Shown: positions 21,642 through 34,800, counted from the first letter of the stretch. The stretch: DNA of 64,000 nt from Streptomyces sp. NBC_00510 (GCA_036013505.1 CP107851.1:3729501-3793500); one strand, 5' to 3'. The notes: generated from the letters alone by a model not told the origin. Translations and numbers: made by a program.

Positions 21642-22487
21642 TCACGGCGTCGCCTTGCGGGCAGTGGTGAACCGGGGACGGTTGTTGAGGTCGGGGTGGT
21701 CGGCGGCGTCCGCCCAGCCGGCCTCCTCGGTGAAGATCCAGGGCACCTGGCCGCCCTGGGTGTCGGCGTGCTCGATGACGACGACCCCGCCCGGCCGCAG
21801 CAGCCGGTGCGCGGTGCGCTCGATGCCGCGGATGGTGTCCAGGCCGTCCTCACCGGAGAACAGCGCCATCTCGGGGTCGTGGTCGCGGGCCTCCGGCGCC
21901 ACGTGCTCCCATTCGGTGAGCGGGATGTAGGGCGGGTTGGAGATCACCAGGTCCACCTGGCCGTTGAGGTCCTGGAAGGCCTCCAGGGCGTTGCCCTGCC
22001 GCAGGTCGACCTTGCTGCCCTCGACGTTCTTGCGGGCCCACACCAGCGCCTCGTCGGACAGCTCCACCGCGTGCACCCGGCTGCGCGGCACCTCCTGCGC
22101 CAGGGCGAGCGCGATGGCGCCCGAACCGGTGCACAGGTCGACGATGAGCGGCTCGGCGACGTCCATGGCGCGCACGGCGTCTATGGCCCACCCGACGACC
22201 GACTCGGTCTCCGGGCGGGGCACGAAGACCCCGGGGCCCACCTGGAGCTCCAGGTACCGGAAGAACGCGCGGCCCGTGATGTGCTGCAGCGGCTCGCGGG
22301 CCTCACGGCGGGCCACGGCCTCCCAGTAGCGCGCGTCGAAGTCGGCGTCGGCGACGGTGTGCAGCGCGCCGCGCTTCACCCCGTGCACGTACGCCGCGAG
22401 CTCCTCGGCGTCGAACCGCGGCGAGGGAACGCCGGCGTCGGCCAGCCGCTGGGTCGCCTGGGCGACCTCGGCGAGCAGCAGGTTCAC
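21642..22487 (-). CDS. prmC: Peptide chain release factor N5-glutamine methyltransferase
   Basis: This 281-residue enzyme methylates the GGQ glutamine of release factors. The SAM-binding motif DLCTGSGAIALALA is at about 118-131 and the substrate motif NPPY at 184-187. The N-terminal helical release-factor-binding domain is present. The start is GTG 22487, preceded by GGAGG 8 nt upstream; the product then begins MNLLLAEVAQATQRL. It lies 16 bp after its own substrate gene prfA, the usual arrangement. Confidence 0.95.
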   Translation of the reverse strand: MNLLLAEVAQATQRLADAGVPSPRFDAEELAAYVHGVKRGALHTVADADFDARYWEAVARREAREPLQHITGRAFFRYLELQVGPGVFVPRPETESVVGWAIDAVRAMDVAEPLIVDLCTGSGAIALALAQEVPRSRVHAVELSDEALVWARKNVEGSKVDLRQGNALEAFQDLNGQVDLVISNPPYIPLTEWEHVAPEARDHDPEMALFSGEDGLDTIRGIERTAHRLLRPGGVVVIEHADTQGGQVPWIFTEEAGWADAADHPDLNNRPRFTTARKATP

Positions 22488-22503
22488 GTTCTCCGCCTCC
22501 GGT

Positions 22504-23592
<1,089 letters not shown>

Positions 23593-23645
23593 CAGGATCC
23601 CTGCTTCTGGAAGGGGTGAACGCCGGTGAACCAGCCTGGGACGAC

Positions 23646-23699
23646 AAAGCGCCGGTCCGGCCGCCGGAGGATATCCGGGCAGCCGTGGACCGGCGCTTT
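23646..23699 (-). terminator. stem-loop after rpmE
   Basis: AAAGCGCCGGTCC (23646-23658) pairs with GGACCGGCGCTTT (23687-23699). It lies just downstream of rpmE on the minus strand, before prfA, so prfA probably has its own promoter or depends on read-through. Confidence 0.75.
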
Positions 23700-23706
23700 C
23701 GGGTCG

Positions 23707-23931
23707 CTACTTCTTGGCGGACCCGGCCGCCTTGCCGAAGCGGGCCTCGAAGCGGGCCACGCGGCCACCGGTGTCGAGGATCTTCTGCTTGCCCGTGTAG
23801 AACGGGTGGCACGCGGAGCACACGTCGGCGCGGATGACGCCCTCGGTGACGGTGCTGCGGGTGGTGAACGAGTTGCCGCAGGTGCAACTGACCTGCGTCT
23901 CCACGTACTCCGGGTGGATGTCGCGCTTCAA
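23707..23931 (-). CDS. rpmE: 50S ribosomal protein L31, zinc-binding form
   Basis: This 74-residue protein has the C+ zinc ribbon: Cys in SCTCGNSF and in [14 protein letters not shown]. Zinc-free L31 paralogues in Streptomyces are expressed under zinc limitation; this is the zinc-loaded house-keeping type. Full length, with a Lys/Ala-rich C-terminus. Confidence 0.97.
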   Translation of the reverse strand: MKRDIHPEYVETQVSCTCGNSFTTRSTVTEGVIRADVCSACHPFYTGKQKILDTGGRVARFEARFGKAAGSAKK

Positions 23932-24054
23932 GGGATTCTCCTAGTGTTCGGGAGGGTCCCGGGTCGTGCTGCGGGCTTGCGTCACGTGAACCGGGGCCGA
24001 CGTACCAGTCTGCCAGCACTGGCCGCATCTGCCCAAACCGGGGCCCGCGGCGAT

Positions 24055-25179
24055 CTATTCCGATCCCGTCGCGGACGGCTGCGAGGAGCTCCTGACCACA
24101 CCGTTCGTGTCGACGTCGTCACCCGCCGAGCCCTTGGTGGCGGACCTGGGGATCGGCTTGTCGGCCCGTAGCGCGGCCCAGACCTGCTCGGCCTGGTCGG
24201 GGATCGGCAGGACGCGGTTGGGGTCGGCGGGGTCGTAGCGCACCGGCATGGTGACCATGTTGATGTCCTTGGAGCCCAGGTCCTTCAGGCTCTCCCCCAG
24301 GCCGACCAGCTTCTTCACGGACGCCAGCTCCGAGTCGGTGGTGATGGCGCCGGTGGCGGTGTCGGCGATCTCGTAGAGCCGGGTCGGCGAGCTCAGTAGC
24401 CCGATGCTGTTCACCCGGTCCACCAGGGCGCTGAGGAAGGCCTGCTGCAGCCTTATCCGGCCCAGGTCGCTGCCGTCCCCCACCCCGTGGCGGGTGCGGA
24501 CCAGACCGAGGGCCTGCTTGCCGTCGAGGTGGTGCGTGCCGGCCGGCAGGTGCAGATGGCTCCGGTTGTCGCTGATGGCCTGGCTGGTGGTGACGGTGAC
24601 CCCGCCGAGGGCGTCGATGAGGTGCTGGAAGCCGGCGAAGTCGACCTCGATGTAGTGGTCCATGCGGATGCCGGTCATCGTCTCGGCCGTCTTCACCGCG
24701 CAGGCCGGGCCGCCGATCGAGTACGCCTCGTTGAACATCTCGCCCTGGCGGGGCGGGGCCGTGCCGCCGCCGGGCTCGGCGCAGGCCGGGCGGTCGACGA
24801 GGGTGTCGCGGGGGATGCTCACCACGCTCGCCCGGTGGTGCCCCTGGTAGACGTGGACGATCATCGCGGTGTCGGAGCGGGCCGTGCCGTCGTCCTGGCC
24901 GCCACCGGCCTTCTGGTTGCTGCCCGAGCGGGAGTCGGAGCCGAGGACCAGGATGTCCATCGAGCCGTTGTCGACGTCGGCCGGCCGGTCGCGTCCGAGG
25001 AGGGCGTTGATGTCGATGCCCCTGATGTTGCCGTTGAGCTTGAGGTAGAGGCATCCGACGGCGGTGGTGGCCAGCAGGAGGAACGTCGCCACGACCCAGG
25101 CGGTGATCCGCAGGGCCCGTCGGCGGGGGCTGCGCCGGCGTCGCCGGGCGGCTCGTCCGTCGTCCGCGTGATCGGCCAT
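24055..25179 (-). CDS. LytR-CpsA-Psr (LCP) family wall-polymer transferase
   Basis: This 374-residue protein has an Arg-rich cytoplasmic N-terminus, one membrane helix (about 24-46) and an extracellular LCP domain. Signature residues include DILVLGSDSR, RSDTAMIVHV, VVSIPRDTLV, GGVTVTTSQAI and GLVRTRHGVGDGSDLGR. LCP proteins attach teichoic-type polymers to peptidoglycan or split the lipid pyrophosphate. The start at 25179 has GAGGAG close upstream. A C-terminal short LytR_C domain is absent. It lies between rho and rpmE, a conserved Streptomyces location. Confidence 0.92.
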   Translation of the reverse strand: MADHADDGRAARRRRRSPRRRALRITAWVVATFLLLATTAVGCLYLKLNGNIRGIDINALLGRDRPADVDNGSMDILVLGSDSRSGSNQKAGGGQDDGTARSDTAMIVHVYQGHHRASVVSIPRDTLVDRPACAEPGGGTAPPRQGEMFNEAYSIGGPACAVKTAETMTGIRMDHYIEVDFAGFQHLIDALGGVTVTTSQAISDNRSHLHLPAGTHHLDGKQALGLVRTRHGVGDGSDLGRIRLQQAFLSALVDRVNSIGLLSSPTRLYEIADTATGAITTDSELASVKKLVGLGESLKDLGSKDINMVTMPVRYDPADPNRVLPIPDQAEQVWAALRADKPIPRSATKGSAGDDVDTNGVVRSSSQPSATGSE

Positions 25180-25388
25180 CGGCTCCTCTGTCCTGATCGG
25201 CTCCTCATGGTTGGGGTACCCGTTCCCGCGCCCGATCAGGCACGGGAGGGGTGCCCGCACAGGGCAATGACAGCGGGTCCGGGAGCGCCCCGCCTCGGGA
25301 CGCGCCGGATCCGCCGCAGGTGAGAGCCATCCGGTCGGTGCGGCGGGCGGGCACCAGCGGCCGGGCACGAGCGGCCGGGGACGACGAA

Positions 25389-25422
25389 GGCCGGTCCCGT
25401 CACCGAAGTGACGGGACCGGCC
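25389..25422 (-). terminator. strong stem-loop after rho
   Basis: GGCCGGTCCCGTCAC and GTGACGGGACCGGCC form a perfect 15-bp stem with a CGAA tetraloop. It lies 26 bp downstream of the rho stop on the minus strand. Confidence 0.85.
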
Positions 25423-25448
25423 TCCTGGGCCGTGCCGACGCCGGGGCG

Positions 25449-27380
<1,932 letters not shown>

Positions 27381-27778
27381 GAAGGGTCCTTCCCTGGAGC
27401 GGACGTCGGCCTGTCTGGCTCGGCGACCGGTCGTGCTGTCCGGATCCGGTCCTTATCACTTACGCCGGACCCGGGGCGGTGGTCCGCCTGATGGCGGAGG
27501 AAATGATGTGGAGCAAAGAAACACAATTACCGGCGAGGTGAGAGTTCACTCTCGGGTGAAACGTCACCCGCGCCGTCTCCGGAGCGTGCTCGGCACTGCC
27601 CAGGCAGGCTGCCTATGCGGTGTGGGAGGCTCCCGGAAGAATGGGCGGTCCCGATGCGGGACACAAGGCACCGGGACAACAGGTCCAGCATGCGGGCGCC
27701 TGAGTCCACGGGTGCAGCAATGAGATTAACACTACCGGATCCAACAAACATTCCCCCTCTCTACGACCGGCAATCGTG
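27381..27778. other. 398-bp gene-free region upstream of rho
   Basis: No coding frame with homology is visible. On the minus strand TAGTGT (within CCGGTAGTGTTAATC near 27727-27737) could be a -10 for rho, which would give an untranslated leader of about 340 nt. Several short hairpins (for example GGTCCCG/CGGGAC around 27645-27665) are seen. A long leader would fit autoregulation of rho, but no attenuator can be proved here. Confidence 0.3.
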
Positions 27779-28702
27779 TCACTGCCCCACAGCGAGCGGC
27801 AGCACACTCGCCCCCGCCGCGTCGAGGGCCAGGCGGTTCGCCGCCCACCCCTCGGCCGCCAGCCGGGAGACCTTGTCGGCGGTGTCCTCGTCCGCCAGCG
27901 CCAGCACCGTGGGTCCCGCACCCGAGATGACAGCGGGGACGCCCTCGGCGCGCAGTCGGTTCACCAGTGCCGTGCTCTCCGGCATCGCGGGCGCCCGGTA
28001 CTCCTGGTGCAGCCGGTCCTCGGTGGCGGGGAGCAGCAGGTCGGGGCGCCGGGTGAGGGCCTCGACCAGGAGTGCGGCGCGTCCCGCGTTGACCGCGGCG
28101 TCCACATGCGGGACGGTGCGCGGCAGCAACCCCCGGGCGGTCTCGGTCAGCACCGGCCTGCCCGGCACGAAGACCACCGGAACGACCGACGCGGAGGGGT
28201 CCATACGGACCGCGTGGGCGGCCCCGCCCTCGGTCCAGGCCAGTGTGAAGCCGCCGAGCAGACAGGCGGCGACGTTGTCCGGGTGGCCCTCGATCTCGTT
28301 GGCCAGTTCCAGCAGCGCGGCGTCGTCGAGCTTCTCCTGCCCGCCTATCGTCACCGCGCGGGCGGCCATGATGCCCGCGCAGATGGCGGCGGAGGAGGAA
28401 CCGAGGCCGCGGCCGTGCGGGATGCGGTTGGCGCACACGACCTCCAGGCCGCGCGGCTGACCGCCGAGCAGGTCGAAGGCGGTGCGCAGGGACCGTACGA
28501 CCAGGTGGTTCTCGTCGCGGGAGAGCGAGTCGGCGCCTTCGCCGGCGATGTCGACGTGCAGACCGGAGTCGGCCACCCGGACCACGACGTCGTCGTAGAG
28601 TCCGAGCGCCAGGCCGAAGGCGTCGAAGCCCGGTCCGAGGTTGGCGCTGGTCGCGGGGACGCGCACTCGGACGGCGGCGGCGCGGAAGGCTGGTCCGGCC
28701 AT
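27779..28702 (-). CDS. thrB: Homoserine kinase
   Basis: This 307-residue GHMP-family kinase phosphorylates L-homoserine in threonine synthesis. The N-terminal VRVPATSANLGPGFDAFG and the ATP-binding motif IPHGRGLGSSSAAICAG are intact, and the C-terminal GHMP motif is AVISGAGPTVLALA. It is downstream of thrC and hom in the same direction; the 260-bp gap to thrC may contain its own promoter. Confidence 0.97.
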   Translation of the reverse strand: MAGPAFRAAAVRVRVPATSANLGPGFDAFGLALGLYDDVVVRVADSGLHVDIAGEGADSLSRDENHLVVRSLRTAFDLLGGQPRGLEVVCANRIPHGRGLGSSSAAICAGIMAARAVTIGGQEKLDDAALLELANEIEGHPDNVAACLLGGFTLAWTEGGAAHAVRMDPSASVVPVVFVPGRPVLTETARGLLPRTVPHVDAAVNAGRAALLVEALTRRPDLLLPATEDRLHQEYRAPAMPESTALVNRLRAEGVPAVISGAGPTVLALADEDTADKVSRLAAEGWAANRLALDAAGASVLPLAVGQ

Positions 28703-28962
28703 CGTTCGATGACTCTCCTTGTTTCAAGGGCGTTTCTGCCTCGCGATGCCGCGGCATCGTTGCCGTACGGCGGCGAGGACTTGGGGGACCGTACCAAGGG
28801 GATCCCGCGAGGAGGATGCCAATGGCATGGGCCAGAACGGCGTGCGGCGGCGCCGGTGTGAGGCAAGCCTATCGAAGGAAGGTTCTCCTGCGACATAGGG
28901 CGCACGGACAGCGCGTGATGCGTGTCGCGTGCGGTTCCGTGCGCCCCTGTCGTCCCGCGGGA

Positions 28963-30051
28963 TCAGAGCAGCCCGAGCCGGTCCGCGGCCGTGTCGGCGT
29001 CCACCGGGACGGTGATGGGCTGCGGCGCGCCGGCGACCGCCCAGTCGGGGTCCTTCAGGCCGTTGCCGGTGACGGTGCAGACGATCCGCTGGCCCGGGTC
29101 GACCGCGCCCTGCTCGGCGGCCTTCAGCAGCCCGGCGACGCTCGCGGCGGAGGCCGGCTCGACGAAGACGCCCTCCTGCGCGGCGAGCAGCCGGTACGCC
29201 GCCAGGATCTGACGGTCCGTCACCGAATCGATCAGCCCGCCGGATTCGTCCCGCGCCTCCTCGGCGAACTGCCACGACGCCGGATTGCCGATCCGGATCG
29301 CGGTGGCGATCGTCTGCGGCCGGCGCACCGGATGGCCCAGCACGATCGGCGCGGCGCCGGAGGCCTGGAAGCCCCACATGCGCGGATTGCGCGTCGACAC
29401 GCCGTCCGCACGGTATTCGCGGTAGCCCTTCCAGTACGCGGTGATGTTCCCGGCGTTGCCGACCGGCAGCACATGGATGTCCGGCGCGTCGCCGAGCGCG
29501 TCCACGATCTCGAAGGCGGCGGTCTTCTGTCCCTCGATGCGGGCCGGGTTCACCGAATTGACCAGCGCCACCGGGTACTTGTCGGACAGGCCGCGGGCGA
29601 GGTCCAGGCAGTCGTCGAAGTTGCCGTCCACCTGCAGGATGCGCGCCCCGTGCACCAGCGCCTGGCCCATCTTGCCCAGCGCGATCTTGCCCTGCGGCAC
29701 CAGGACGGCGCACACCATCCCGGCCCGCACCGCGTACGCGGCGGCCGAGGCGGAGGTGTTGCCGGTGGAGGCGCAGATGACCGCCTGCGCGCCCTCCTCC
29801 TTCGCCTTGGAGATCGCCATGGTCATGCCGCGGTCCTTGAAGGAACCGGTGGGGTTGGCGCCCTCCACCTTCAGGTACACGTCGCAGCCCGTGCGCTCGG
29901 ACAGCACCTGGGCGGGGACCAGCGGGGTCCCGCCCTCCAGCAGCGTGACCACGGGGGTCGCCGCGCCGACCGGGAGCCGCTCCCGGTACTCCTCGATGAG
30001 GCCGCGCCACTGGTGGGTGGCCGGCACGCGGCCGGCAGACACTGCGTTCAT
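28963..30051 (-). CDS. thrC: Threonine synthase
   Basis: This 362-residue PLP enzyme converts O-phosphohomoserine to threonine. The PLP lysine is in [11 protein letters not shown], and the phosphate-binding loop is [13 protein letters not shown]. The start is ATG 30051, just 7 nt after the hom stop; GGGGAG overlaps the hom stop codon region, so translation is probably coupled. Length is normal for the short-type threonine synthase. Confidence 0.97.
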   Translation of the reverse strand: MNAVSAGRVPATHQWRGLIEEYRERLPVGAATPVVTLLEGGTPLVPAQVLSERTGCDVYLKVEGANPTGSFKDRGMTMAISKAKEEGAQAVICASTGNTSASAAAYAVRAGMVCAVLVPQGKIALGKMGQALVHGARILQVDGNFDDCLDLARGLSDKYPVALVNSVNPARIEGQKTAAFEIVDALGDAPDIHVLPVGNAGNITAYWKGYREYRADGVSTRNPRMWGFQASGAAPIVLGHPVRRPQTIATAIRIGNPASWQFAEEARDESGGLIDSVTDRQILAAYRLLAAQEGVFVEPASAASVAGLLKAAEQGAVDPGQRIVCTVTGNGLKDPDWAVAGAPQPITVPVDADTAADRLGLL

Positions 30052-30058
30052 CGCTGGA

Positions 30059-31408
30059 TTACTCCCCTTCCACACGCATGATGCTGGCGACGCCCCGGAC
30101 GGTGTCGAGCTTGCGCAGCGCCTCGACGGTCGCCGCGAGCGCCGCGTCCGGCGCCCGGTGGGTGACGACGACGAGCGACGCCTCCCCGCCCTCCCGCCGC
30201 CCGCCACCACCCTGCTCGACGGCGACTCCGTCGCCGCTGCCCGGATTCCTTCCCTGCTGACGGACGGTGTCGATCGACACCTGATGCTCGGCGAAGACCG
30301 TGGCCACCTGGGCCAGGACACCCGGTTTGTCCGCCACGTCCAGGCTGATGTGGTACCGCGTCACCACATCACCCATCGGGCTGACGGTGAGCTGCGCGTA
30401 CGCCGACTCCCCCGGCCCGGTGGTGGCGGCCAGCTTGTTGCGGCAGGTCGCCACCAGGTCGCCCAGCACCGCGGAGGCCGTCGGCGAGCCGCCCGCCCCG
30501 GGGCCGTAGAACATCAGCTGGCCGGCGGCCGCGGCCTCCACGAAGACCGCGTTGTACGCCTCGCGCACGCTGGCCAGCGGGTGGGTCAGGGGGATCATCG
30601 CCGGGTGGACGCGGGCGGTGACCGAACGGCCGTCGGCGCTGCGCTCGCAGATCGCCAGCAGCTTCACCGTGCAGCCCATCTTCTTGGCCGAGGCGATGTC
30701 GGACGCGGTGACCTCGGTGATCCCCTCGCGGTGCACGTCGTCGATGGTCACCCGGGTGTGGAAGGCGATGCCGGCCAGGATCGCGGCCTTGGCGGCGGCG
30801 TCGAAGCCCTCCACGTCGGCGGTGGGGTCGGCCTCGGCGTAGCCCAGCGCGGTGGCCTCGTCCAGCGCCTCGGAGTAGCCGGCGCCGGTGGTGTCCATCT
30901 TGTCGAGGATGAAGTTGGTCGTGCCGTTGACGATGCCCAGCACCCGGTTGACCTTGTCGCCGGCCAGCGACTCGCGCAGCGGGCGGATCAGCGGGATGGC
31001 GCCGGCGACCGCGGCCTCGTAGTAGAGGTCCACCCCGTGCTCGACGGCCGCGGCGTGCAGCGCGGCGCCGTCGGCGGCCAGCAGCGCCTTGTTGGCGGAC
31101 ACCACGCTGGCGCCGTGCTCGAAGGAGGTGGTGATCAGGGAGCGGGCGGGCTCGATGCCGCCGATCACCTCGACGACCACGTCGATGTCCCCGCGTTTGA
31201 CCAGGGCGGTCGCGTCCGTGGTGAGCAGCTCGGCGGGCACGCCCGCGCGCACCCGGTTGGGCCGCCGCACCGCGATGCCCGCGAGCTCCACCGGTGCGCC
31301 GATCCGCGCGGCGAGGTCGTCCGCGTGCGTCGTCATGATGCGCGCCACCTCTGAGCCGACAACACCACAGCCCAGCAGCGCCACCTTCAGCGGACGCGTA
31401 CGCATCAT
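30059..31408 (-). CDS. hom: Homoserine dehydrogenase
   Basis: This 449-residue NAD(P)-dependent enzyme reduces aspartate semialdehyde to homoserine. The Rossmann motif is [11 protein letters not shown], and catalytic-domain motifs include [19 protein letters not shown] and [15 protein letters not shown]-terminal ACT domain (about 350-449) mediates threonine feedback. A 20-residue Gly/Arg/Glu-rich insertion (about 388-407) interrupts the ACT domain between VRQQGR and [12 protein letters not shown]; other Hom proteins I recall go directly between these. ATG-ATG gives starts at 31408 or 31405. Confidence 0.96.
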   Translation of the reverse strand: MMRTRPLKVALLGCGVVGSEVARIMTTHADDLAARIGAPVELAGIAVRRPNRVRAGVPAELLTTDATALVKRGDIDVVVEVIGGIEPARSLITTSFEHGASVVSANKALLAADGAALHAAAVEHGVDLYYEAAVAGAIPLIRPLRESLAGDKVNRVLGIVNGTTNFILDKMDTTGAGYSEALDEATALGYAEADPTADVEGFDAAAKAAILAGIAFHTRVTIDDVHREGITEVTASDIASAKKMGCTVKLLAICERSADGRSVTARVHPAMIPLTHPLASVREAYNAVFVEAAAAGQLMFYGPGAGGSPTASAVLGDLVATCRNKLAATTGPGESAYAQLTVSPMGDVVTRYHISLDVADKPGVLAQVATVFAEHQVSIDTVRQQGRNPGSGDGVAVEQGGGGRREGGEASLVVVTHRAPDAALAATVEALRKLDTVRGVASIMRVEGE

Positions 31409-31534
31409 CCGACCTCGCTTCGCGGTTTACGGCTTTTCAAGCCTCTTGGACGGTCCCAGTCTCACGCACCGGACGGAAGTTTCCACGTGCCGTCCGGATC
31501 GCGAGACCGGTCTCCTTCTATGTGAGATTTCACG

Positions 31535-32926
31535 TCAGCCGACGTCGAGACGCAGGAGATCTTCTTCCGTCTCGCGCCGGACGATCACCCGGGCCTCGCC
31601 GTCCTTGACGGCGACCACCGGGGGGCGCAGGGCGTGGTTGTAGTTGCTGGCCATCGAGCGGCAGTACGCACCCGTCGCCGGCACCGCCAGCAGGTCGCCG
31701 GGCGCCAGGTCGGCGGGGAGGAAGGCGTCGCGCACCACGATGTCGCCCGACTCGCAGTGCTTGCCGACGACCCGGCTCAGCATCGGCTCGGCGTCGCTCG
31801 ACCGCGACACCAGCGCGACGCTGTACTCGGCGTCGTACAGCGCGGTGCGGATGTTGTCCGACATGCCGCCGTCCACGCTCACGTACGTCCGCAGGCCCTC
31901 CAGCGGCTTGATCGTCCCCACCTCGTACAGGGTGAACGCCGTCGGGCCCACGATCGCCCGACCCGGCTCGACCGACAGCCGCGGGACGGCGAGCTCCGCG
32001 CCCCGGCACTCGCGGGAGACGATCTCCCCCAGCGACTTGGCGATCTCGTGCGGCTCGCGCGGGTCGTCGTCCGGGGTGTAGGCGATGCCGAGGCCGCCGC
32101 CGAGGTCGATCTCGGGCAGCTCCACCCCGTGCTCGTCGCGGATCTGCCGCAGCAGGCCGATCACGCGGTGCGCCGCCACCTCGAAGCCGGAGGTGTCGAA
32201 GATCTGCGAGCCGATGTGCGAGTGGATGCCGACCAGTTCGAGCGAGTCCAGGCGCAGCACCCGGCGCACCGCCTCGGCCGCGTCCCCGCCGCCCAGGGAG
32301 AAACCGAACTTCTGGTCCTCGTGCGCGGTGGCGATGAACTCGTGGGTGTGCGCCTCGACGCCGACCGTGACGCGGACCTGCACCCGCTGCCGCCTGCCCA
32401 GCTTCTGCGCGGCGTCCGCCACCCGGACGATCTCCTGGAACGAGTCCACCACGATCCGACCCACCCCGGCCTCGACGGCCTGGCGGATCTCCTCGGTGGT
32501 CTTGTTGTTGCCGTGCAGCGCGATCCGGTCGGCCGGCATCCCCGCGGACAGCGCCACGGCCAGTTCCCCGCCGGAGCACACGTCGAGGTTGAGCCCCTCC
32601 TCGTGCAGCCAGCGCACCACGGCACGGGACAGGAACGCCTTGCCCGCGTAGAAGACGTCGGCGTCCGCGCCGAAGGCCTCGCGCCAGGCACGGCAGCGGG
32701 CCCGGAAGTCGGCCTCGTCCAGGATGTAGGCGGGGGTGCCGAACTCCTCCGCGAGGCCGCGGACGTCCAGTCCGCCGACGGTGGCGACGCCCTCGGCGTC
32801 CCGGGTGACGGTACGGGCCCAGACCCGGGGGTCCAGGGTGTTCAGGTCGGCGGGCGGCGCGGCGTAGTGACCCTCGGGGAGGACATCGGCGTAACGGGGC
32901 CCTGCGGGGTGTGCGGAACGGCTCAT
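31535..32926 (-). CDS. lysA: Diaminopimelate decarboxylase
   Basis: This 463-residue fold-III PLP enzyme makes L-lysine from meso-diaminopimelate. The PLP lysine is in [14 protein letters not shown], the glycine-rich PLP-phosphate loop is [12 protein letters not shown], and the substrate-binding CRSMASNYN is present near the C-terminus. Position next to hom/thrC/thrB gathers aspartate-family amino-acid genes. It follows nrtL by 19 bp in the same direction. Confidence 0.97.
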   Translation of the reverse strand: MSRSAHPAGPRYADVLPEGHYAAPPADLNTLDPRVWARTVTRDAEGVATVGGLDVRGLAEEFGTPAYILDEADFRARCRAWREAFGADADVFYAGKAFLSRAVVRWLHEEGLNLDVCSGGELAVALSAGMPADRIALHGNNKTTEEIRQAVEAGVGRIVVDSFQEIVRVADAAQKLGRRQRVQVRVTVGVEAHTHEFIATAHEDQKFGFSLGGGDAAEAVRRVLRLDSLELVGIHSHIGSQIFDTSGFEVAAHRVIGLLRQIRDEHGVELPEIDLGGGLGIAYTPDDDPREPHEIAKSLGEIVSRECRGAELAVPRLSVEPGRAIVGPTAFTLYEVGTIKPLEGLRTYVSVDGGMSDNIRTALYDAEYSVALVSRSSDAEPMLSRVVGKHCESGDIVVRDAFLPADLAPGDLLAVPATGAYCRSMASNYNHALRPPVVAVKDGEARVIVRRETEEDLLRLDVG

Positions 32927-32945
32927 CGTCTCGTGCTCTCTGCTC

Positions 32946-33923
32946 TCACAGGTGTCGGGGGGCGCTGATGCCGAGCAGGGTCAGGCCGTTGGCGAGCACG
33001 GTCCCGGCGGCGTCGGCGAGCGCCAGGCGGGCCCCGTGAACGGCCGAGGGTTTCTCCTCGCCCTTCGGCAGCGCCGGGCACTCGCCGTGGAAGCGGAGGA
33101 AGGCATCGGCGGTGCGCTCCAGCAGCCGCGCCACCCGGTCGGGTGCGCCGTGCCGGGCAGCGGCCTCCACGGTGCGGGGGAAGTCGGCGATCAGGCCGAG
33201 CAGTTCGGTCTCCGCGGGATCCCGGCGGCCGGATTCGGCGCCGGGTTCCAGGCCCAGGTCGTGGGCATTGCGCAACAAGGCCCGGCTCCGGGCGTGAGCG
33301 TACCGGACCCGGAACAGGGGGTTGTCCTCGCGCTGCGCCAGGTGCGCCGCGGGGTCGGTGCGGGGGGCGTCCTCGGCGGGCGGGCGCAGCAGCGCCCAGG
33401 CGGTGGCGTCGGCGCCGAGGCTGCGGGCCAGCTCGTCCGGCGTCTCCCGTACGGGGTGCGGCCGCCGCGCGGGCGGCTCGATGCCGGTGGCCGCGTGGAG
33501 CCTGCGGAGGGCGGCGGCGTAGACGTCGGCGCGGGCCTCGCCGGTGGGTGCGGGGAGGGCTGCGGCCTCGTACTCCCCGACCCCGTAGCGGTGGCCCCGC
33601 TCGCGTACGAGATCGACGAGGGCCTCGTGGGACTCCCCCTGGAGGGTGATGTTGAGGAACCCCGGTGCGGCGACGTCCACCCGGGCGATGCCGGGGGCGC
33701 CGGCGAGCCGGCGGCCGATGACGTCCGCGACGGCGAGCGGCGCGACACCGGTCAGGGGGGCCAGCTGCAGGGCCACGTTCGTGGCGTAGTCCCCGCACCC
33801 GGGCCGCGGCGGCCTGCGCACGACGACCCGCTCGGGCACCGGGCCCGCGAGGCTGAGCTCGTCGGCCTCCACAGCACGACGGACCGTGGCGAGCACGGTG
33901 CGGGAGAGCTCAGCGGGGGTCAC
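32946..33923 (-). CDS. nrtL: ArgS-related anticodon-binding protein NrtL
   Basis: This is a 325-residue protein with the N-terminal Arg-tRNA-synthetase domain ([22 protein letters not shown], followed by ITLQGE) and the C-terminal DALR anticodon-binding helices ([40 protein letters not shown]). The HIGH and KMSKS catalytic core of ArgS is missing, so it cannot charge tRNA. It may bind tRNA-Arg or act as a regulator; its role is unknown. The start is GTG 33923, preceded by a leaderless-type TACGCT. It lies close to lysA and, notably, 0.75 kb from a tRNA-Arg gene. Confidence 0.9.
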   Translation of the reverse strand: MTPAELSRTVLATVRRAVEADELSLAGPVPERVVVRRPPRPGCGDYATNVALQLAPLTGVAPLAVADVIGRRLAGAPGIARVDVAAPGFLNITLQGESHEALVDLVRERGHRYGVGEYEAAALPAPTGEARADVYAAALRRLHAATGIEPPARRPHPVRETPDELARSLGADATAWALLRPPAEDAPRTDPAAHLAQREDNPLFRVRYAHARSRALLRNAHDLGLEPGAESGRRDPAETELLGLIADFPRTVEAAARHGAPDRVARLLERTADAFLRFHGECPALPKGEEKPSAVHGARLALADAAGTVLANGLTLLGISAPRHL

Positions 33924-33930
33924 AGACGCA

Positions 33931-33936
33931 AGCGTA
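33931..33936 (-). promoter_or_regulatory. putative -10 element, leaderless nrtL
   Basis: Minus-strand TACGCT is followed by 7 nt and GTG 33923. No ribosome binding site precedes the GTG. Confidence 0.45.
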
Positions 33937-33999
33937 GGCGAGGAGGGGGGTACCGACGCGAACGGGTTTCACCCTTTGGTCACCCCTGGTCACCCGCGG

Positions 34000-34425
34000 T
34001 CAGGCAGTGCCCGGCGTGGCCGCCGGCGCGCCTTGCTGGGGTGCGTCGATGTCCTTGTCGACGAGCCCGCGCACCACGTTGAGCAGCTCGCCGGGCTCGA
34101 AGGGCTTGCTGAGGAAGGCGTCCACCCCGGCGGCGACGCCGCGCTCCACCTCGGCCTGGGTGCAGGCACTGACCACGACGATCCGCACGTCACGGGTGCG
34201 GGGGTCCGAGCGGAGGCGGGCCGCCGTCCGTATCCCGTCCAGGCGCGGCATGACGACGTCCAGCGTCACCACATCGGGGCGCACCTGCTGCACCACGTCC
34301 AGGCATTCGGCACCATCGGCCGCGGTCACGACCTCGAAGCCCTCCAGCTCGAGGTTGACCCTGATCAGCTGCCGGATGACCTTGTTGTCGTCGACGACAA
34401 GCACCCGGCCGGACTCGCCCGGCAC
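34000..34425 (-). CDS. Single-domain response regulator (CheY-like)
   Basis: This 141-residue receiver domain has no output domain. The acidic pocket VDDNKV, the phospho-acceptor Asp in VVTLDVVMPRLDG, the Thr/Ser in VVVSACT and the Lys in DAFLSKPFEPGELL are all present. A disordered 20-residue tail follows. No kinase is adjacent; it may act by protein-protein contacts. GTG 34425 lies 6 nt after a TAGGCT element, so the message is probably leaderless. Confidence 0.92.
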   Translation of the reverse strand: MPGESGRVLVVDDNKVIRQLIRVNLELEGFEVVTAADGAECLDVVQQVRPDVVTLDVVMPRLDGIRTAARLRSDPRTRDVRIVVVSACTQAEVERGVAAGVDAFLSKPFEPGELLNVVRGLVDKDIDAPQQGAPAATPGTA

Positions 34426-34431
34426 ATGAAG

Positions 34432-34437
34432 AGCCTA
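34432..34437 (-). promoter_or_regulatory. putative -10 element, leaderless response regulator gene
   Basis: Minus-strand TAGGCT-N6-GTG with no ribosome binding site at the start codon. Confidence 0.5.
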
Positions 34438-34668
34438 GGCGCGCCGGATCGGATGCGTCCGCGTTTTCCCCATTCCTTCCCCGACCGGGCGACCCCGCCC
34501 CGGTGCGCCGGACACGCGCCGCCGCCATGGGCTATGCCACCGGCACACGGCGCGAGGCACGCCCGACACCCCCTCCCCACCCGCAACCCGCCTCCCCGGA
34601 AACCCTGTACACGGACACCCCTCCCAGGCTGGTAAGGTTTCACCCGTCGCCGCCACAGCGGCCGACAC

Positions 34669-34740
34669 GCCCCCGTAGCTCAGGGGATAGAGCAACGGCC
34701 TCCGGAGCCGTGTGCGCAGGTTCGAATCCTGCCGGGGGCA
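34669..34740 (+). tRNA. tRNA-Arg (anticodon CCG)
   Basis: The 72-nt cloverleaf folds completely. The acceptor stem is GCCCCCG/CGGGGGC, and the D arm is GCTC-AGGGGATA-GAGC. The anticodon stem ACGGC/GCCGT has loop CTCCGGA giving anticodon CCG, which reads CGG. The T arm is GCAGG-TTCGAAT-CCTGC and the discriminator is A34740. CCA is not encoded (CCT follows). Everything just beyond its 3' end is accessory DNA, as expected for a tRNA used as an integration site. Confidence 0.97.
34716..34732 (+). repeat. tRNA-Arg T-arm copy of att-like repeat (left)
   Basis: The 17-mer GCAGGTTCGAATCCTGC recurs exactly at 43908-43924, next to the integrase remnant. Candidate left attachment site. Confidence 0.45.
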
Positions 34741-34756
34741 CCTCGCACGAGGTGCC

Positions 34757-34800
34757 AAAAGACCCCGCCACCAGCCAGAACGCTGGATGCGGGGTCTTCG
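34757..34800 (+). terminator. stem-loop after tRNA-Arg
   Basis: AAGACCCCGC (34759-34768) pairs with GCGGGGTCTT (34789-34798), with an inner CCAGC/GCTGG stem in the loop. The run AAAA before and TCTT after fits a factor-independent terminator. Confidence 0.75.
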
